A stretch of 42,741 nucleotides of DNA from Oscillospiraceae bacterium (GTDB lineage: Bacteria; Bacillota; Clostridia; Oscillospirales; CAG-272): assembly GCA_015063535.1 (NCBI GenBank), contig SVTY01000014.1, positions 1 through 42,741 of the forward strand, given 5' to 3'. Of this stretch, positions 15,387 to 24,600 are shown one piece after another. Numbering within the stretch: the stretch's first letter is position 1; the number at the start of each line of letters is the position of its first letter. A program made the position numbers and the translations under genes. The notes below the pieces were generated by a model, which was given only the letters and a program-made list of their open reading frames with translations, had not been told where the DNA came from and did no database searches.

Positions 15387-16673
15387 TCATTTTTTTAATT
15401 TGTTTAACCTATCTTTGTAATCTTTCATGGTTACAACGGTACCTAACAATCTTGATTCCTCAGCCGCAAAAGCGGTAAGATGGTTATCGATAGATGTTGA
15501 TATATCCGTAATGGAATTACCGCTATATGTTCCGACAAGAAATTGACAAAAAGAACGTATAATGCCCCTGTCACCGCCGCCGTGACCACCCGATATTTCT
15601 TCGTCCTGAATAGCATCAGCAATCATTATTTTCTCTGTTTCTCTTGTTTCGAAATCAAAAACGGTAATATGATCTGATCTCATTTCGGCTGTTATCTCGC
15701 CCTTAGTACCCATTATGCGGATCTTTCGTCCGCCTTTGTTAAATGCGCTCATAGTGAAGGAAACTGTCGCACCCGAGGCATACTCAAGGTTTACGATCTG
15801 ATGGTCTACCACGTCATTGTCGCATCTGAATACGCATTTTCCGTAATCAGTCTCGGTAATTGCCTTCCATATATCCTCGTCGGTTGGATTGTGCTTTTTG
15901 GTAGCGGTGCCGACAAAGGGTGGAAAAGTACGTTGCTGATATATTTTCAGAGCACTATATGGGCAATCCTTTTCGGCGGGGCACCCCTGATAGCAATATT
16001 CGGGAGCACCCTCGGGCATATTTTCTTTACGGAAGTATGTAAGAGAACCGAAGCTCTGAACTCTTGTGCATTCCTCGTCCAAAAGCCACTGAAGGATGTC
16101 GATGTCGTGACAGCTCTTTGCGAGTATCATAGGCGAGCTGTCCGCAGCCTTGTGCCAGTTTCCGCGCACGTAGCTGTGACTTTGGTGTACGTTTCCGACA
16201 CACTCAATGTGTATCATATTCATAACCTTACCGATACGTCCGCTGTCTATGGTATTCTTCAAAAGACGGAAGAAGGGTGTAAATCTCAGAACGTGGCAGA
16301 CGATAACGTGAACGCCCTTTGCGTTAGCCGCCTCGGCTATTGCAAGACACTCCTCGGGTGTAGGTGCGGCAGGCTTTTCAAGGAGCAGGTGATATCCCTT
16401 CTCAATTGCCGCCAAAGCTAAATGATAATGCTGCTTGTCCTGTGTTGCAATAATTACGGCATCAGCCATTTTGGGGAGCTTCAGCAGATTTTCTCCATGC
16501 TCAAAGCACATATTCTCAGAAAGTCCAAACTTATCTTGTATATAATTTCGTCTTGTTGGATCGATATCTGCAACAGCAACAATCTCCATCTCGGGGCAAA
16601 ACTCTGCCCCGAGATCAACATAAGATGTGCCTCTGTCCCCAGCTCCGATAAGTATAAGTTTTACTTTTTTCAT
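15387..16673 (-). CDS. Gfo/Idh/MocA-family oxidoreductase
   Basis: A 428-aa NAD(P)-dependent sugar or inositol oxidoreductase. The Rossmann domain opens with LILIGAGDRGTSYVDLG, followed by VAVADIDPTRR, DAVIIATQDKQHYHLALAAIEKGYHLLLEKPAAPTPEE (the EKP signature with the catalytic-region lysine) and VCHVLRFTPFF. The C-terminal alpha/beta domain starts near residue 135 and carries SHDIDILQWLL. An insert at about residues 225-245 holds four cysteines (YCYQGCPAEKDCPYSA), a pattern found in a subgroup that also sits beside glycosidases. ATG at 16673 with AAGAGGA upstream. It follows the GH2 gene after 54 nt on the same strand, so it probably processes the sugar released by it. Confidence 0.9.
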   Translation of the reverse strand: MKKVKLILIGAGDRGTSYVDLGAEFCPEMEIVAVADIDPTRRNYIQDKFGLSENMCFEHGENLLKLPKMADAVIIATQDKQHYHLALAAIEKGYHLLLEKPAAPTPEECLAIAEAANAKGVHVIVCHVLRFTPFFRLLKNTIDSGRIGKVMNMIHIECVGNVHQSHSYVRGNWHKAADSSPMILAKSCHDIDILQWLLDEECTRVQSFGSLTYFRKENMPEGAPEYCYQGCPAEKDCPYSALKIYQQRTFPPFVGTATKKHNPTDEDIWKAITETDYGKCVFRCDNDVVDHQIVNLEYASGATVSFTMSAFNKGGRKIRIMGTKGEITAEMRSDHITVFDFETRETEKIMIADAIQDEEISGGHGGGDRGIIRSFCQFLVGTYSGNSITDISTSIDNHLTAFAAEESRLLGTVVTMKDYKDRLNKLKK

Positions 16674-16727
16674 ATTATATATCCTCTTTTTCGATTTTTT
16701 ATTGAATCGCTCATCGACAATATACTA

Positions 16728-18896
16728 TTAAAAATTAAGAACTCTGCGCTTTGTCACCTTGGGCTTCTCATAATAAACCAATCTGTATTCGCTTCCCTTG
16801 CCGTCGGGAGACGTAAGGGTAAGCGTCATTTCGGTCTCTCCGATAGCATCGGGGAGTACACAGCAGACCTGAGCCCCCTGAAGATTTTCTCCTGCGGGAG
16901 TGGATACATTCTTCCAATCAAGGAGCGAGAATGTATGCTCACCTACCCTAAGGCTTACACTTACCTCTCCGGAAGCCGCTTCGGGGCTGTCGTTCAGAAA
17001 CCATATCTCAGCCTTGAATACCTCTCCGGCCTTCCAGTCGAACTTGGGAATACGTGCACTAAAAAGAACGGGTCTGAGGGCCTCCTTAATGGCGTAATAT
17101 GCAGGCTTGGGATTTGCGGGATACATAATTACCGAAAGATTTGCCGCAGTTTTCCAAGGTTCGTTAAAACACCAGTTAAGAGCCGCAGAACAATGTGGCT
17201 CTTGCTTTCTCATTTCCTCATAGCACGCCTTATATCCCTCGCATTGCAGGAAATTTGAGCGGTCGATAAGCTGACCAAGACTTTCGGATGGTCCAAAATA
17301 GCTCTCTATTATCGGTACGCATGCGTGAGACTGTGGTCTCCATGCTTTTACGGCGTGATGTAGCAGATAAGACTTGGTCTCGCCTATTGGGAATAGCTCG
17401 TCCTCGGGAATGATGGAGCGAAGAACCTCCTCGCTTGAAATAGATGGGACCCCGAACTCGGTATAGGCTACGCAGTTTGCCTGTTGGAAGCTTTTGTAAA
17501 CGTCTCCGCCCATTATTCCGGCACGATCTCCCCTACTGTCTGCAAAAATGTAACAGCCATGACCCATCCCCACAAGAGGAGAGGTTTTTATAAAGGGCTT
17601 GCCATAGTCAAGTTCATAACAAAGCTTATCAAGAAGACGAAGGGGGAGAGACTGATCGTCCATTCCCGACCAACCGTTGAACAGCTCATTTCCTCCGCAC
17701 CAGAGAATCAGGCAGGGATACCGGCGGTGGTCGGTGATGATAGCTCTCGCCTCTTTTTCCAAAACCGTCAGGTAGTCTGCATCGTCGGGGTAGCGGTTGC
17801 AGGCAAGCATAAATTCCTGCCATACCATAATTCCATATTTATCGCAAAGTTCATAAAAATCACGCTTTGCAACAGCAGCACCGCCCCACATACGGAGGAT
17901 ATTCATATTGGCATCACGGACAAGGGTCAAAAGACTATCATAAGTGTCTCTGTTGATGTCACCCCAGAATATGTCGGGGTTTACCCAGTTAGAACCCTTC
18001 ATAAATACCCGTCTGCCGTTGAGCATCAAGGTAAAAGGTGCATCGTAGCGAGATTTTGGAAAAAGCGAGGGGTCGATGGCGTTAAAATTGCGGACTATAC
18101 GCACGCTACGGAAGCCCACGGTACCGAATACCGAATATTCCGAGTTACTTGCCTTGTAAGTATAGAGGTAGGGATCACCCTGACCGTTACACCACCAAAG
18201 GATAGGGTTATTCACGGTGAAGCTTGTGTCCGAGCCACTGTAAACGATATTACCGTCAGCATCGAAGAGTTCAAAGGAGCAGGAAAGATCACAGTCGATA
18301 GATACCGTTACGTCAGCGACTGAAAAATCCTCGGAGAGCGTGTAGAACACCTCGCAGTTTCTTATATATGCGGAGGTTCTCGTTTCGATATACGCCTCCT
18401 GCCAGAGCCCCGAAATAAGTAGACGGGGGTTCCAGTCCCAGCCGTAGCAAACAGGAGGCTTGCAGGAATGATCGGCTTCAAGGATTGAACCAACGGGCGA
18501 GCCCGCTCTCTTGGGATGGGGGTATATTTTCACTGATAGCTCGTTGCCGCTCTCTAAAAGAGCATCTGTAAGGTCAAGCTCTATTTTGTGAAACATCCCC
18601 TCATCGGAGTGAATGACCTTTTCGTTTAATGATATATCGTATTTATAATCTATGCCTTGGCTCACAAAGAAAACTCGCTCACCCTCGTTTGCCGTATAGT
18701 CAAGGTGAGCTCTGTATTCCCAGAAATCGTCCTCAAGCTCACGGAATTTTTCACAGTTTTCGGCGTAATGAACGTCCCCAAAGTTGTGAGAGCGCGCCCA
18801 GTCCTTTTGAATGTTTCCGGGGACCGAAGCGGGAAATGGGTCGCTGTATACTCCATTTTGTATGCGGTAGCCCTGCCATTTTTGATTAAATATCAT
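16728..18896 (-). CDS. GH2 beta-mannosidase-like glycosidase
   Basis: A 722-aa glycoside hydrolase family 2 enzyme without signal peptide, hence cytosolic. The sugar-binding jelly-roll (residues 1-160, with PASVPGNIQKDW and DDFWEYRAHL) and an Ig-like domain lead into the TIM barrel, where MLNGRRVFMKGSNWVNPD, NMNILRMWGGAAVAKRDFYELCDKYGIMVWQEFM, the acid/base Glu in LWCGGNELF (near residue 402) and the nucleophile Glu in YTEFGVPS (near 480) are visible. The KGSNWVPxD and WxGNNE/WCGGNE style point to beta-mannosidase or exo-beta-glucosaminidase rather than beta-galactosidase. ATG at 18896 behind AAAGGAG. The last 335 bp are duplicated at 42109-42443. Confidence 0.88.
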   Translation of the reverse strand: MIFNQKWQGYRIQNGVYSDPFPASVPGNIQKDWARSHNFGDVHYAENCEKFRELEDDFWEYRAHLDYTANEGERVFFVSQGIDYKYDISLNEKVIHSDEGMFHKIELDLTDALLESGNELSVKIYPHPKRAGSPVGSILEADHSCKPPVCYGWDWNPRLLISGLWQEAYIETRTSAYIRNCEVFYTLSEDFSVADVTVSIDCDLSCSFELFDADGNIVYSGSDTSFTVNNPILWWCNGQGDPYLYTYKASNSEYSVFGTVGFRSVRIVRNFNAIDPSLFPKSRYDAPFTLMLNGRRVFMKGSNWVNPDIFWGDINRDTYDSLLTLVRDANMNILRMWGGAAVAKRDFYELCDKYGIMVWQEFMLACNRYPDDADYLTVLEKEARAIITDHRRYPCLILWCGGNELFNGWSGMDDQSLPLRLLDKLCYELDYGKPFIKTSPLVGMGHGCYIFADSRGDRAGIMGGDVYKSFQQANCVAYTEFGVPSISSEEVLRSIIPEDELFPIGETKSYLLHHAVKAWRPQSHACVPIIESYFGPSESLGQLIDRSNFLQCEGYKACYEEMRKQEPHCSAALNWCFNEPWKTAANLSVIMYPANPKPAYYAIKEALRPVLFSARIPKFDWKAGEVFKAEIWFLNDSPEAASGEVSVSLRVGEHTFSLLDWKNVSTPAGENLQGAQVCCVLPDAIGETEMTLTLTSPDGKGSEYRLVYYEKPKVTKRRVLNF

Positions 18897-18936
18897 AGTA
18901 ATGACTCCTTTTAAGTGAAAACTATATTTTTGTTAC

Positions 18937-18967
18937 ACACAGCGGGGCATTAGATGCCCCGCTGTGT
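18937..18967. terminator. Perfect 14-bp hairpin between two cluster genes
   Basis: ACACAGCGGGGCAT (18937-18950), TAG, ATGCCCCGCTGTGT (18954-18967). It lies 8 bp past the stop of the beta-helix protein gene. Neither side has a proper T run, so it may be an mRNA-stabilising or processing hairpin inside the operon rather than a full stop. Confidence 0.55.
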
Positions 18968-18975
18968 CAAATTAT

Positions 18976-21555
18976 TTACGCTTCTGCGACCCATGCAGAG
19001 GGCGTGATCGTTTTCACGATACTACCCTCAACCACGGAGCCGTCTGTCAGCGTCCAAACGGTGGAAACGGAAAGTGTATAGGTCTGCTCGGAATCCAGAC
19101 CGTCAAGGATGAACGCATACATCTTGTTGCCTGTGCCATCCAAAACGTCTTCATTGAAGTCATCAGCCGTCAGCACTGCTCCACCTGCGTTGATGGTATT
19201 ATACACCACCTTGGCAGTCTCGTAATCCGTTGCGCCGTAGCCGTACGTCGTGGAAACGCCCTCGGAATCCGTCAAGGTAACCTTGAAGTCCACACTCTTG
19301 TAATCCAATGAAGCGACCTCACCGATCACACGCACCGAGTACTTCCCTTCATTGGCAACTGTTGCCTGACAGTAATATTTGGTCAACATATCAGCAACTG
19401 CCACGGGCATCACGCCCTCGGTAGTCTCAATGAATCTGCCCACACAGTCTTCGGCGATCGACTGGGTCTTGCCGTTACCAAAGTTATAGCAACGAGTCTG
19501 ACTGCCGGAGAACGTCGAAGTTGATGTCTGCACGCTGTACGTGCCGAGCACGATGCAATCGGTCATTTGGATGGTATAGCGTCCGCCGTTTTGGTTCGTT
19601 CTCCACAAACAAGAGAAAATACCGTCGAGGTCATACTTTTTTGTTTCGGAATCGGTCATGGATTCAAAATGTCCGGCAAACACCACGTTGTCGTAAACGA
19701 CCGTCATGGCTCCTGCCAAATTATTTTCATTCCACCAGCTACCGGCAACGCCAGCCACGCTTCCGCCCGTTTTTGCCGAACCGTCAACCGTATAGTTCTT
19801 TCCAAAATAGATGTTTTGCATTGTATAGGTGTCGCCGTCTGCGCGAAGCTTGATGCAACCTGTCAGTCCCGCAACGCCTTTGTCGTTCGTACTTTTTACA
19901 TAACCGTTATCCAAAATAACATTTTTGATAGCGTTGGTTCCCGTTTTGCTGGCGGGATAGTTTTGACCGCCCAAAACGCCCCAGTCGGTCGTCTGCGAGG
20001 ATTTTCCGTCGGATGCGGCAGGCGTGTAGACACCGCTGATGGTGTGTCCCTGTCCGTCGATCGTACCGTAGAATTTATCCAAGGACAACCATATATTCGC
20101 AGGAAGCGTGCCCGTATATTCGACACCGTTGAGCATGAATGCCCGATACGCCGCCCAATCCACGCCGGGGTTCAGGTCAATATCCGCCGTCAGAACAAAG
20201 GTCTTGTTGTCAGTCCACTCCATATCCTTGTTGTTGTTCTCCATGGCCAAAGACAAGCCAAGAAGCTGCTCTGCGGTAGCAATCTCGTACACATCAGCCT
20301 CAGCATTGGCAATAAACTGTCCGTTCGTTGCGTCCGTCCAGTATGCCTCTGCAACTACAACGTCGATCTTTTTTGCGACTACAGTTTGTTGATACGTCAA
20401 TCCAAACTTGTCGGCAACTGCCTTGGGCACAACACCTTCGGACGATCGTACCCATTCGTTTGCCGCACTACCGGGAACCGATTGTACAGCACCGTTTCCG
20501 AAGTCGTAGCAATCGATAGCGGTAAATTTGTTCGTATTGTTGCCCTTATTTGCCTTAAATGTGCCGGCAGCAGTCGATCCGTCCACTTGTGTGTCAGTAT
20601 AGGTGCCCAAGACCACACAATCGGTCATCAACGTGTAGTTACAGATTTTCTTGGTGTCATACAGCCAGTTGGCATAGATCTGACCCATGATACAACCGTC
20701 ATACTGCACGGTTTTTGATCCAACGAACGTACCGGCAAAGACAACATTGTTTAAGACAACATCAAGTGCAAGATCATCGCTGGCTCCGGCATAGTTCTTA
20801 GAAAGAGCGCAGCCGATCACGCCGCCACAAGCATTCGTTGCTCTCATATTCGAAGCATCTACAACAAAATTCTTTCCAATGTAAACCGTGTCGATCAAAA
20901 CACCGTCTTCTCTTGTAGTCTTATCATCGGTAGCACCGATATTTTCAGCAGCACCGAAGATACCACCAAATTGATCCATTTCTGACGAATTCTGAACATA
21001 TCCGTTATCCAACTTCACGTTCTTTACAGCCGTTCCGGTGGTAGCTTTGCCGCCAAAGACGCCCCAGAGTTTTCCGGCATCATTACCTGCTCCCGCCTGT
21101 GCGCCGAGCGCCCAAACACCGCTGATGGTCTTGCCGTTTCCGTCAAAGATGCCATAGAAGTAGTCCAAGGACTTCCATTCGTTGACGGGAGCGGTACCGG
21201 TATATTCGGTGCCGTTCAGCTTTGCTGCCTTGTAAGCCGCCCAGTCCACACCGGGATTCAGGTCGATGTCTGCTGTCAGCTTAAAGGTCTTACCTTGTGT
21301 CCAAGTTTTGTCGTTTGCATTGTTCTCCATGGCGAGAGACAAGCCGAGAAGCTGCTCTGCGGTGGAAATTTCATACACCTCAGCATCTGCATTTACAATA
21401 AACTGTCCGTTCGTCGCATCCGTCCAGTATGCCTCTGCTGCTGCCGTGTCGATGGCAGTGGGAACCGTTGCTCCTCCGTCAGCATATACACTCAGAGGCA
21501 GTGCGACGCTCAGAAGCATACACAGAATAAGTGCCAAAGAAACAATCTTTTTCAT
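18976..21555 (-). CDS. Secreted protein with two GLUG-like beta-helix modules
   Basis: An 859-aa exported protein. A cleavable signal peptide (MKKIVSLALILCMLLSVALPLSVYA) is followed by two homologous modules, about residues 40-390 and 400-730. Each starts AEAYWTDATNGQFI, then STAEQLLGLSLAMENN, TFxLTADIDLNPGVDWAAY, FYGxxDGxGxTISGV and a run of glycine- and hydrophobic-rich strands, as in GLUG-motif right-handed beta-helices of surface adhesins. The C-terminal 125 residues form a beta-sandwich-like domain (YSVRVIGEVASLDYKSVDFKVT...TYTLSVSTVWTLTDGS) shared with two other proteins here. No LPXTG, SLH or dockerin is seen, so anchoring is unclear. ATG at 21555; a promoter-like site lies at 21583-21611. 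Confidence 0.8.
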   Translation of the reverse strand: MKKIVSLALILCMLLSVALPLSVYADGGATVPTAIDTAAAEAYWTDATNGQFIVNADAEVYEISTAEQLLGLSLAMENNANDKTWTQGKTFKLTADIDLNPGVDWAAYKAAKLNGTEYTGTAPVNEWKSLDYFYGIFDGNGKTISGVWALGAQAGAGNDAGKLWGVFGGKATTGTAVKNVKLDNGYVQNSSEMDQFGGIFGAAENIGATDDKTTREDGVLIDTVYIGKNFVVDASNMRATNACGGVIGCALSKNYAGASDDLALDVVLNNVVFAGTFVGSKTVQYDGCIMGQIYANWLYDTKKICNYTLMTDCVVLGTYTDTQVDGSTAAGTFKANKGNNTNKFTAIDCYDFGNGAVQSVPGSAANEWVRSSEGVVPKAVADKFGLTYQQTVVAKKIDVVVAEAYWTDATNGQFIANAEADVYEIATAEQLLGLSLAMENNNKDMEWTDNKTFVLTADIDLNPGVDWAAYRAFMLNGVEYTGTLPANIWLSLDKFYGTIDGQGHTISGVYTPAASDGKSSQTTDWGVLGGQNYPASKTGTNAIKNVILDNGYVKSTNDKGVAGLTGCIKLRADGDTYTMQNIYFGKNYTVDGSAKTGGSVAGVAGSWWNENNLAGAMTVVYDNVVFAGHFESMTDSETKKYDLDGIFSCLWRTNQNGGRYTIQMTDCIVLGTYSVQTSTSTFSGSQTRCYNFGNGKTQSIAEDCVGRFIETTEGVMPVAVADMLTKYYCQATVANEGKYSVRVIGEVASLDYKSVDFKVTLTDSEGVSTTYGYGATDYETAKVVYNTINAGGAVLTADDFNEDVLDGTGNKMYAFILDGLDSEQTYTLSVSTVWTLTDGSVVEGSIVKTITPSAWVAEA
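20151..21443 (-). repeat. Tandem copies of the YWTDATNGQF/STAEQLLGL coding module
   Basis: About 207-212 bp at 20151-20362 and 21237-21443 are near copies. Further copies lie in the other surface genes at about 24964-25169 and 31591-31797. DNA similarity is high in the block coding TAEQLLGLSLAMEN and lower beyond it. The copies show recent duplication or gene conversion between these genes. Confidence 0.75.
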
Positions 21556-21582
21556 TGTTATTCCAACCTTTCTTTTGATTTC

Positions 21583-21611
21583 ATTATAGTTTGCATCGTA
21601 TCAGAACTCAA
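21583..21611 (-). promoter_or_regulatory. Possible internal promoter
   Basis: On the minus strand TTGAGT (21606-21611), 17 bp and TATAAT (21583-21588), 28 bp before the start at 21555. The -35 box falls inside the orphan tail copy. It could express the beta-helix protein, GH2 and oxidoreductase genes separately from the rest. Confidence 0.45.
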
Positions 21612-21668
21612 CGGTAGGTCCAAAGTCATTCCGATCAAAACTCGGTCACAGGACCAAAATCATTGCGA
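21601..21668 (-). repeat. Tandem copies of the DRNDFGPxxEF tail-coding unit
   Basis: The 1483-aa protein ends YRNDFGPVTEF with its stop at 21635-21637. Overlapping this stop, the +1 frame reads DRNDFGPTVEF and stops at 21601-21603. A third copy ends the linker lipoprotein at 26128 (DDRNDFGPTTEF). The second copy has no start codon of its own and its frame is closed just upstream. Confidence 0.75.
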
Positions 21669-24600
21669 TAGTCTTCTCTAACGGGAATTTCATGCTGTTT
21701 TGCCTTGATCTCCTCATAGATTGCCTCGTAGTCGGGCAAGCGCTCGGCTCTCGGCGTATACGGCAAAATAAACTCTTGAGTTCCCGTTCCCTCGGCATTA
21801 ATGATGATCGTTTTGACATACTCTGCTTCATAGGCTATGTAGTGATTAACCTCATAGAAGTACGCCCAATCCACTTGGGTAATCAACCGATGGAAGATAT
21901 TTTCCCCTTCGGCACCCTCCTGCCACGAATAGATCGCATTGGGCCACATGACCGTAGGTGCCTCAATGAGGTCGTACAGTTCTTTTTCGGGACCATCCCA
22001 GCCGTGGTGCGCATACTGTACGATATCGCTCTTCATCTCGGACTTAGGCATGGTATCAAGCATAACTTGACCGCCCTCCACCATAACATCTCCAAGGAAC
22101 ATGATCCGCTGACCGCCAAAGGTAAGGCGCAAAACGGTTGTTGCTTCATTGAGAGAATCCTCACCGGTTACAACGGGATACAGATCCTCATGCGTGTACA
22201 TCACATCAAAGCGAGCATCCGCTACGTAGAAGGTCATACCCGTGTGCAATTTACGGTAGATCGTAGCGCCGCTGTACTGCTTCATCAAAGAAATCATGTT
22301 TGCATCACCGGTTCCCCCTTCTGCCATACCAAATCCGTTTGCGGGGAAATTGTGGTAAAATGCTTTGACAACGACTTCATCCTTGTAACGACTCGTGAAC
22401 TGCTGGAAGCCTCCCGTATGATCGGCATGATTGTGAGAAAAGAACCATGCGGAGATCACGGGCTTTTCCTCTCCGGAATGTCGCTTCAAATGCTCGTAGA
22501 TGATCTCTCCCTGCCGCTTCGAGTTCATGCCACTGTCGATGATGACAAAGCTGCCGTCCGCCACACGAAGGATATAGCACATACCCGCATTGGAGCCCTT
22601 GAAGCCTTCAGGCGCTGAGGTATCCCATTCCACTGCCGTTTTCCAGTCGCACTCGACCTGCCACAGCGTTGGCTGATAGCCTTCGACGGTTTCATACGTT
22701 GTAGGAGTAGCCGATGGATACAGAGTGCCCTTCTCCTTGTTCTCTACGAACAAACGAACCATCTCCTTACCCGGAACGTAGTACGCATAAGCATTGGCAA
22801 GAGTACTTTCGAGAAGCATATAGCGATTCTCACCCAAGGTGTAGGTCTGCTTCTCGGCAAAACCGCTATTCTTCAAAGTCGAAAGATAGGCATCATAGTT
22901 ACTCTCGGTTACGTTCTCCCAAACAAACACAATAGAATCATCTCCCACATCATCAGCACCGAGGTAAGAGCCTTGCGCCATTTTGGGAACGCTTGCCATC
23001 CAATCATATGCCTTAAACTGTACGCTATAACCGTTTGGCAACATATACTTTCCGTCATACGTTCCCTTCACTACTTCGGTCAAGTCATTGAAGAAAGCAA
23101 TCATTGCTTCATCCAAGCTTGTTGTGATATCGGCTCCGATCGCAAGCCTATTGCCCTCTACCTTCCACCGAATATCACTCAGCCCCATAGCATTATACAG
23201 GTTTGTGCTTTCGGTATAGTTTGTCTTTCCGACAAGCAGAGCATTTTCTTTCTGCCCCCACAAGCTTAGGATTGGATCGGATGAAGGATCATTCACCGTG
23301 CAATTCAAGAGCGAGGCGATCGCCGCCTTCAACTGCTCTGCCATTTCTTTTTCATAGTTGGCATTCGCTCTGGGATAAACGATGTCATATTTGAATGTTC
23401 CGTTATTCACCAAAGCGAACATATCGCCTGAACCGTCGTACGTGACGTTCAATGCCCCGTTAACGATTGCACGCTGATTCGGGAAGAGCAATCGACTCTC
23501 CAAATCACTTACTGCTTTTTCAAGCATAAAGTCATTCGAAGCTACCACAACGAGCTTTTCATCGCTGAATGTGATAGAATACCCCGTCTTATTCAAGCTC
23601 GCAAGAGCGGTCTGTGTCTGCGGTCGATTCGAAACACTCAGCAAGATTTCCTTTTCAGTCACAGGAGTCTTTGCGGTGTTGTCGGTCACTCGGTCGAGCT
23701 TCACCTGCGTTTTTTCCTCAATACTGTTCACCAAATCACTCGCTAACTGCTTTACGGCATTGGTTGCCGTTTGACCGATAACCACCTTGTAGCCATCTGC
23801 CAGGTTGATACCATCCACCTCAATCCAAGCTTCGGGGGTTACGGTCTTTACCGCCCCTCCTTTGATCACCGTACCGTCAAGCAATGTCCAAACCGTGCTC
23901 ACATCGATGGTATAAGTCTCATCGACAACCAAATCATTCAGCGTCAAAACATATAGCTTATTGGTCTCGCCGTCAAGGAATCCTTGGTTCAAAGCAGAGG
24001 CGCTCACCGATATGCCATTTGCCATTACGGAGTTGAACACGGTCTCGGCATTGGTATAGCCATCAACCCCGTATCCCCAAACGGCACTGGTTCCGTCCGC
24101 TTTGGTGATCTTCACCGCAAAGTCAACGCTGTCATACGCCATCGAAGCAACCTCTCCGACAATACGAATCGAATATTTACCTGATTCGTCGGCAGTTGTC
24201 GATTGATATGCATACTGCATCAGCATATCGGCAACAGACACGGGCATGATGCCCTCGGAGGTCTCAATATACTTTCCCTCCAAGCCTTCGGGGATCGCCT
24301 GCTCCTTGCCGTTGGCGAAATCGTAGCAGTTTGTCTGCGTTCCGCCAAACATAGCGGCATTCAGAGTTCCACCGTACGTGCCCGTAACGATACAATCCGT
24401 CATGGTGACGACATAGCCGTTCAAATTCCAATCGCCGGTAAAGATTCCGTCTTTCCAGGAATGTTCCGAGGTTTGCAAATGTCCGCCAAACACAAGGTTG
24501 TCATAGAAAACTGTGATTTTATTGCTATCATACCATCCGCAAACGAAAGCACCGATCTGCGCTCCGCTTGCTTTTGCCGAAGCATCCACCGTATAGTTTT

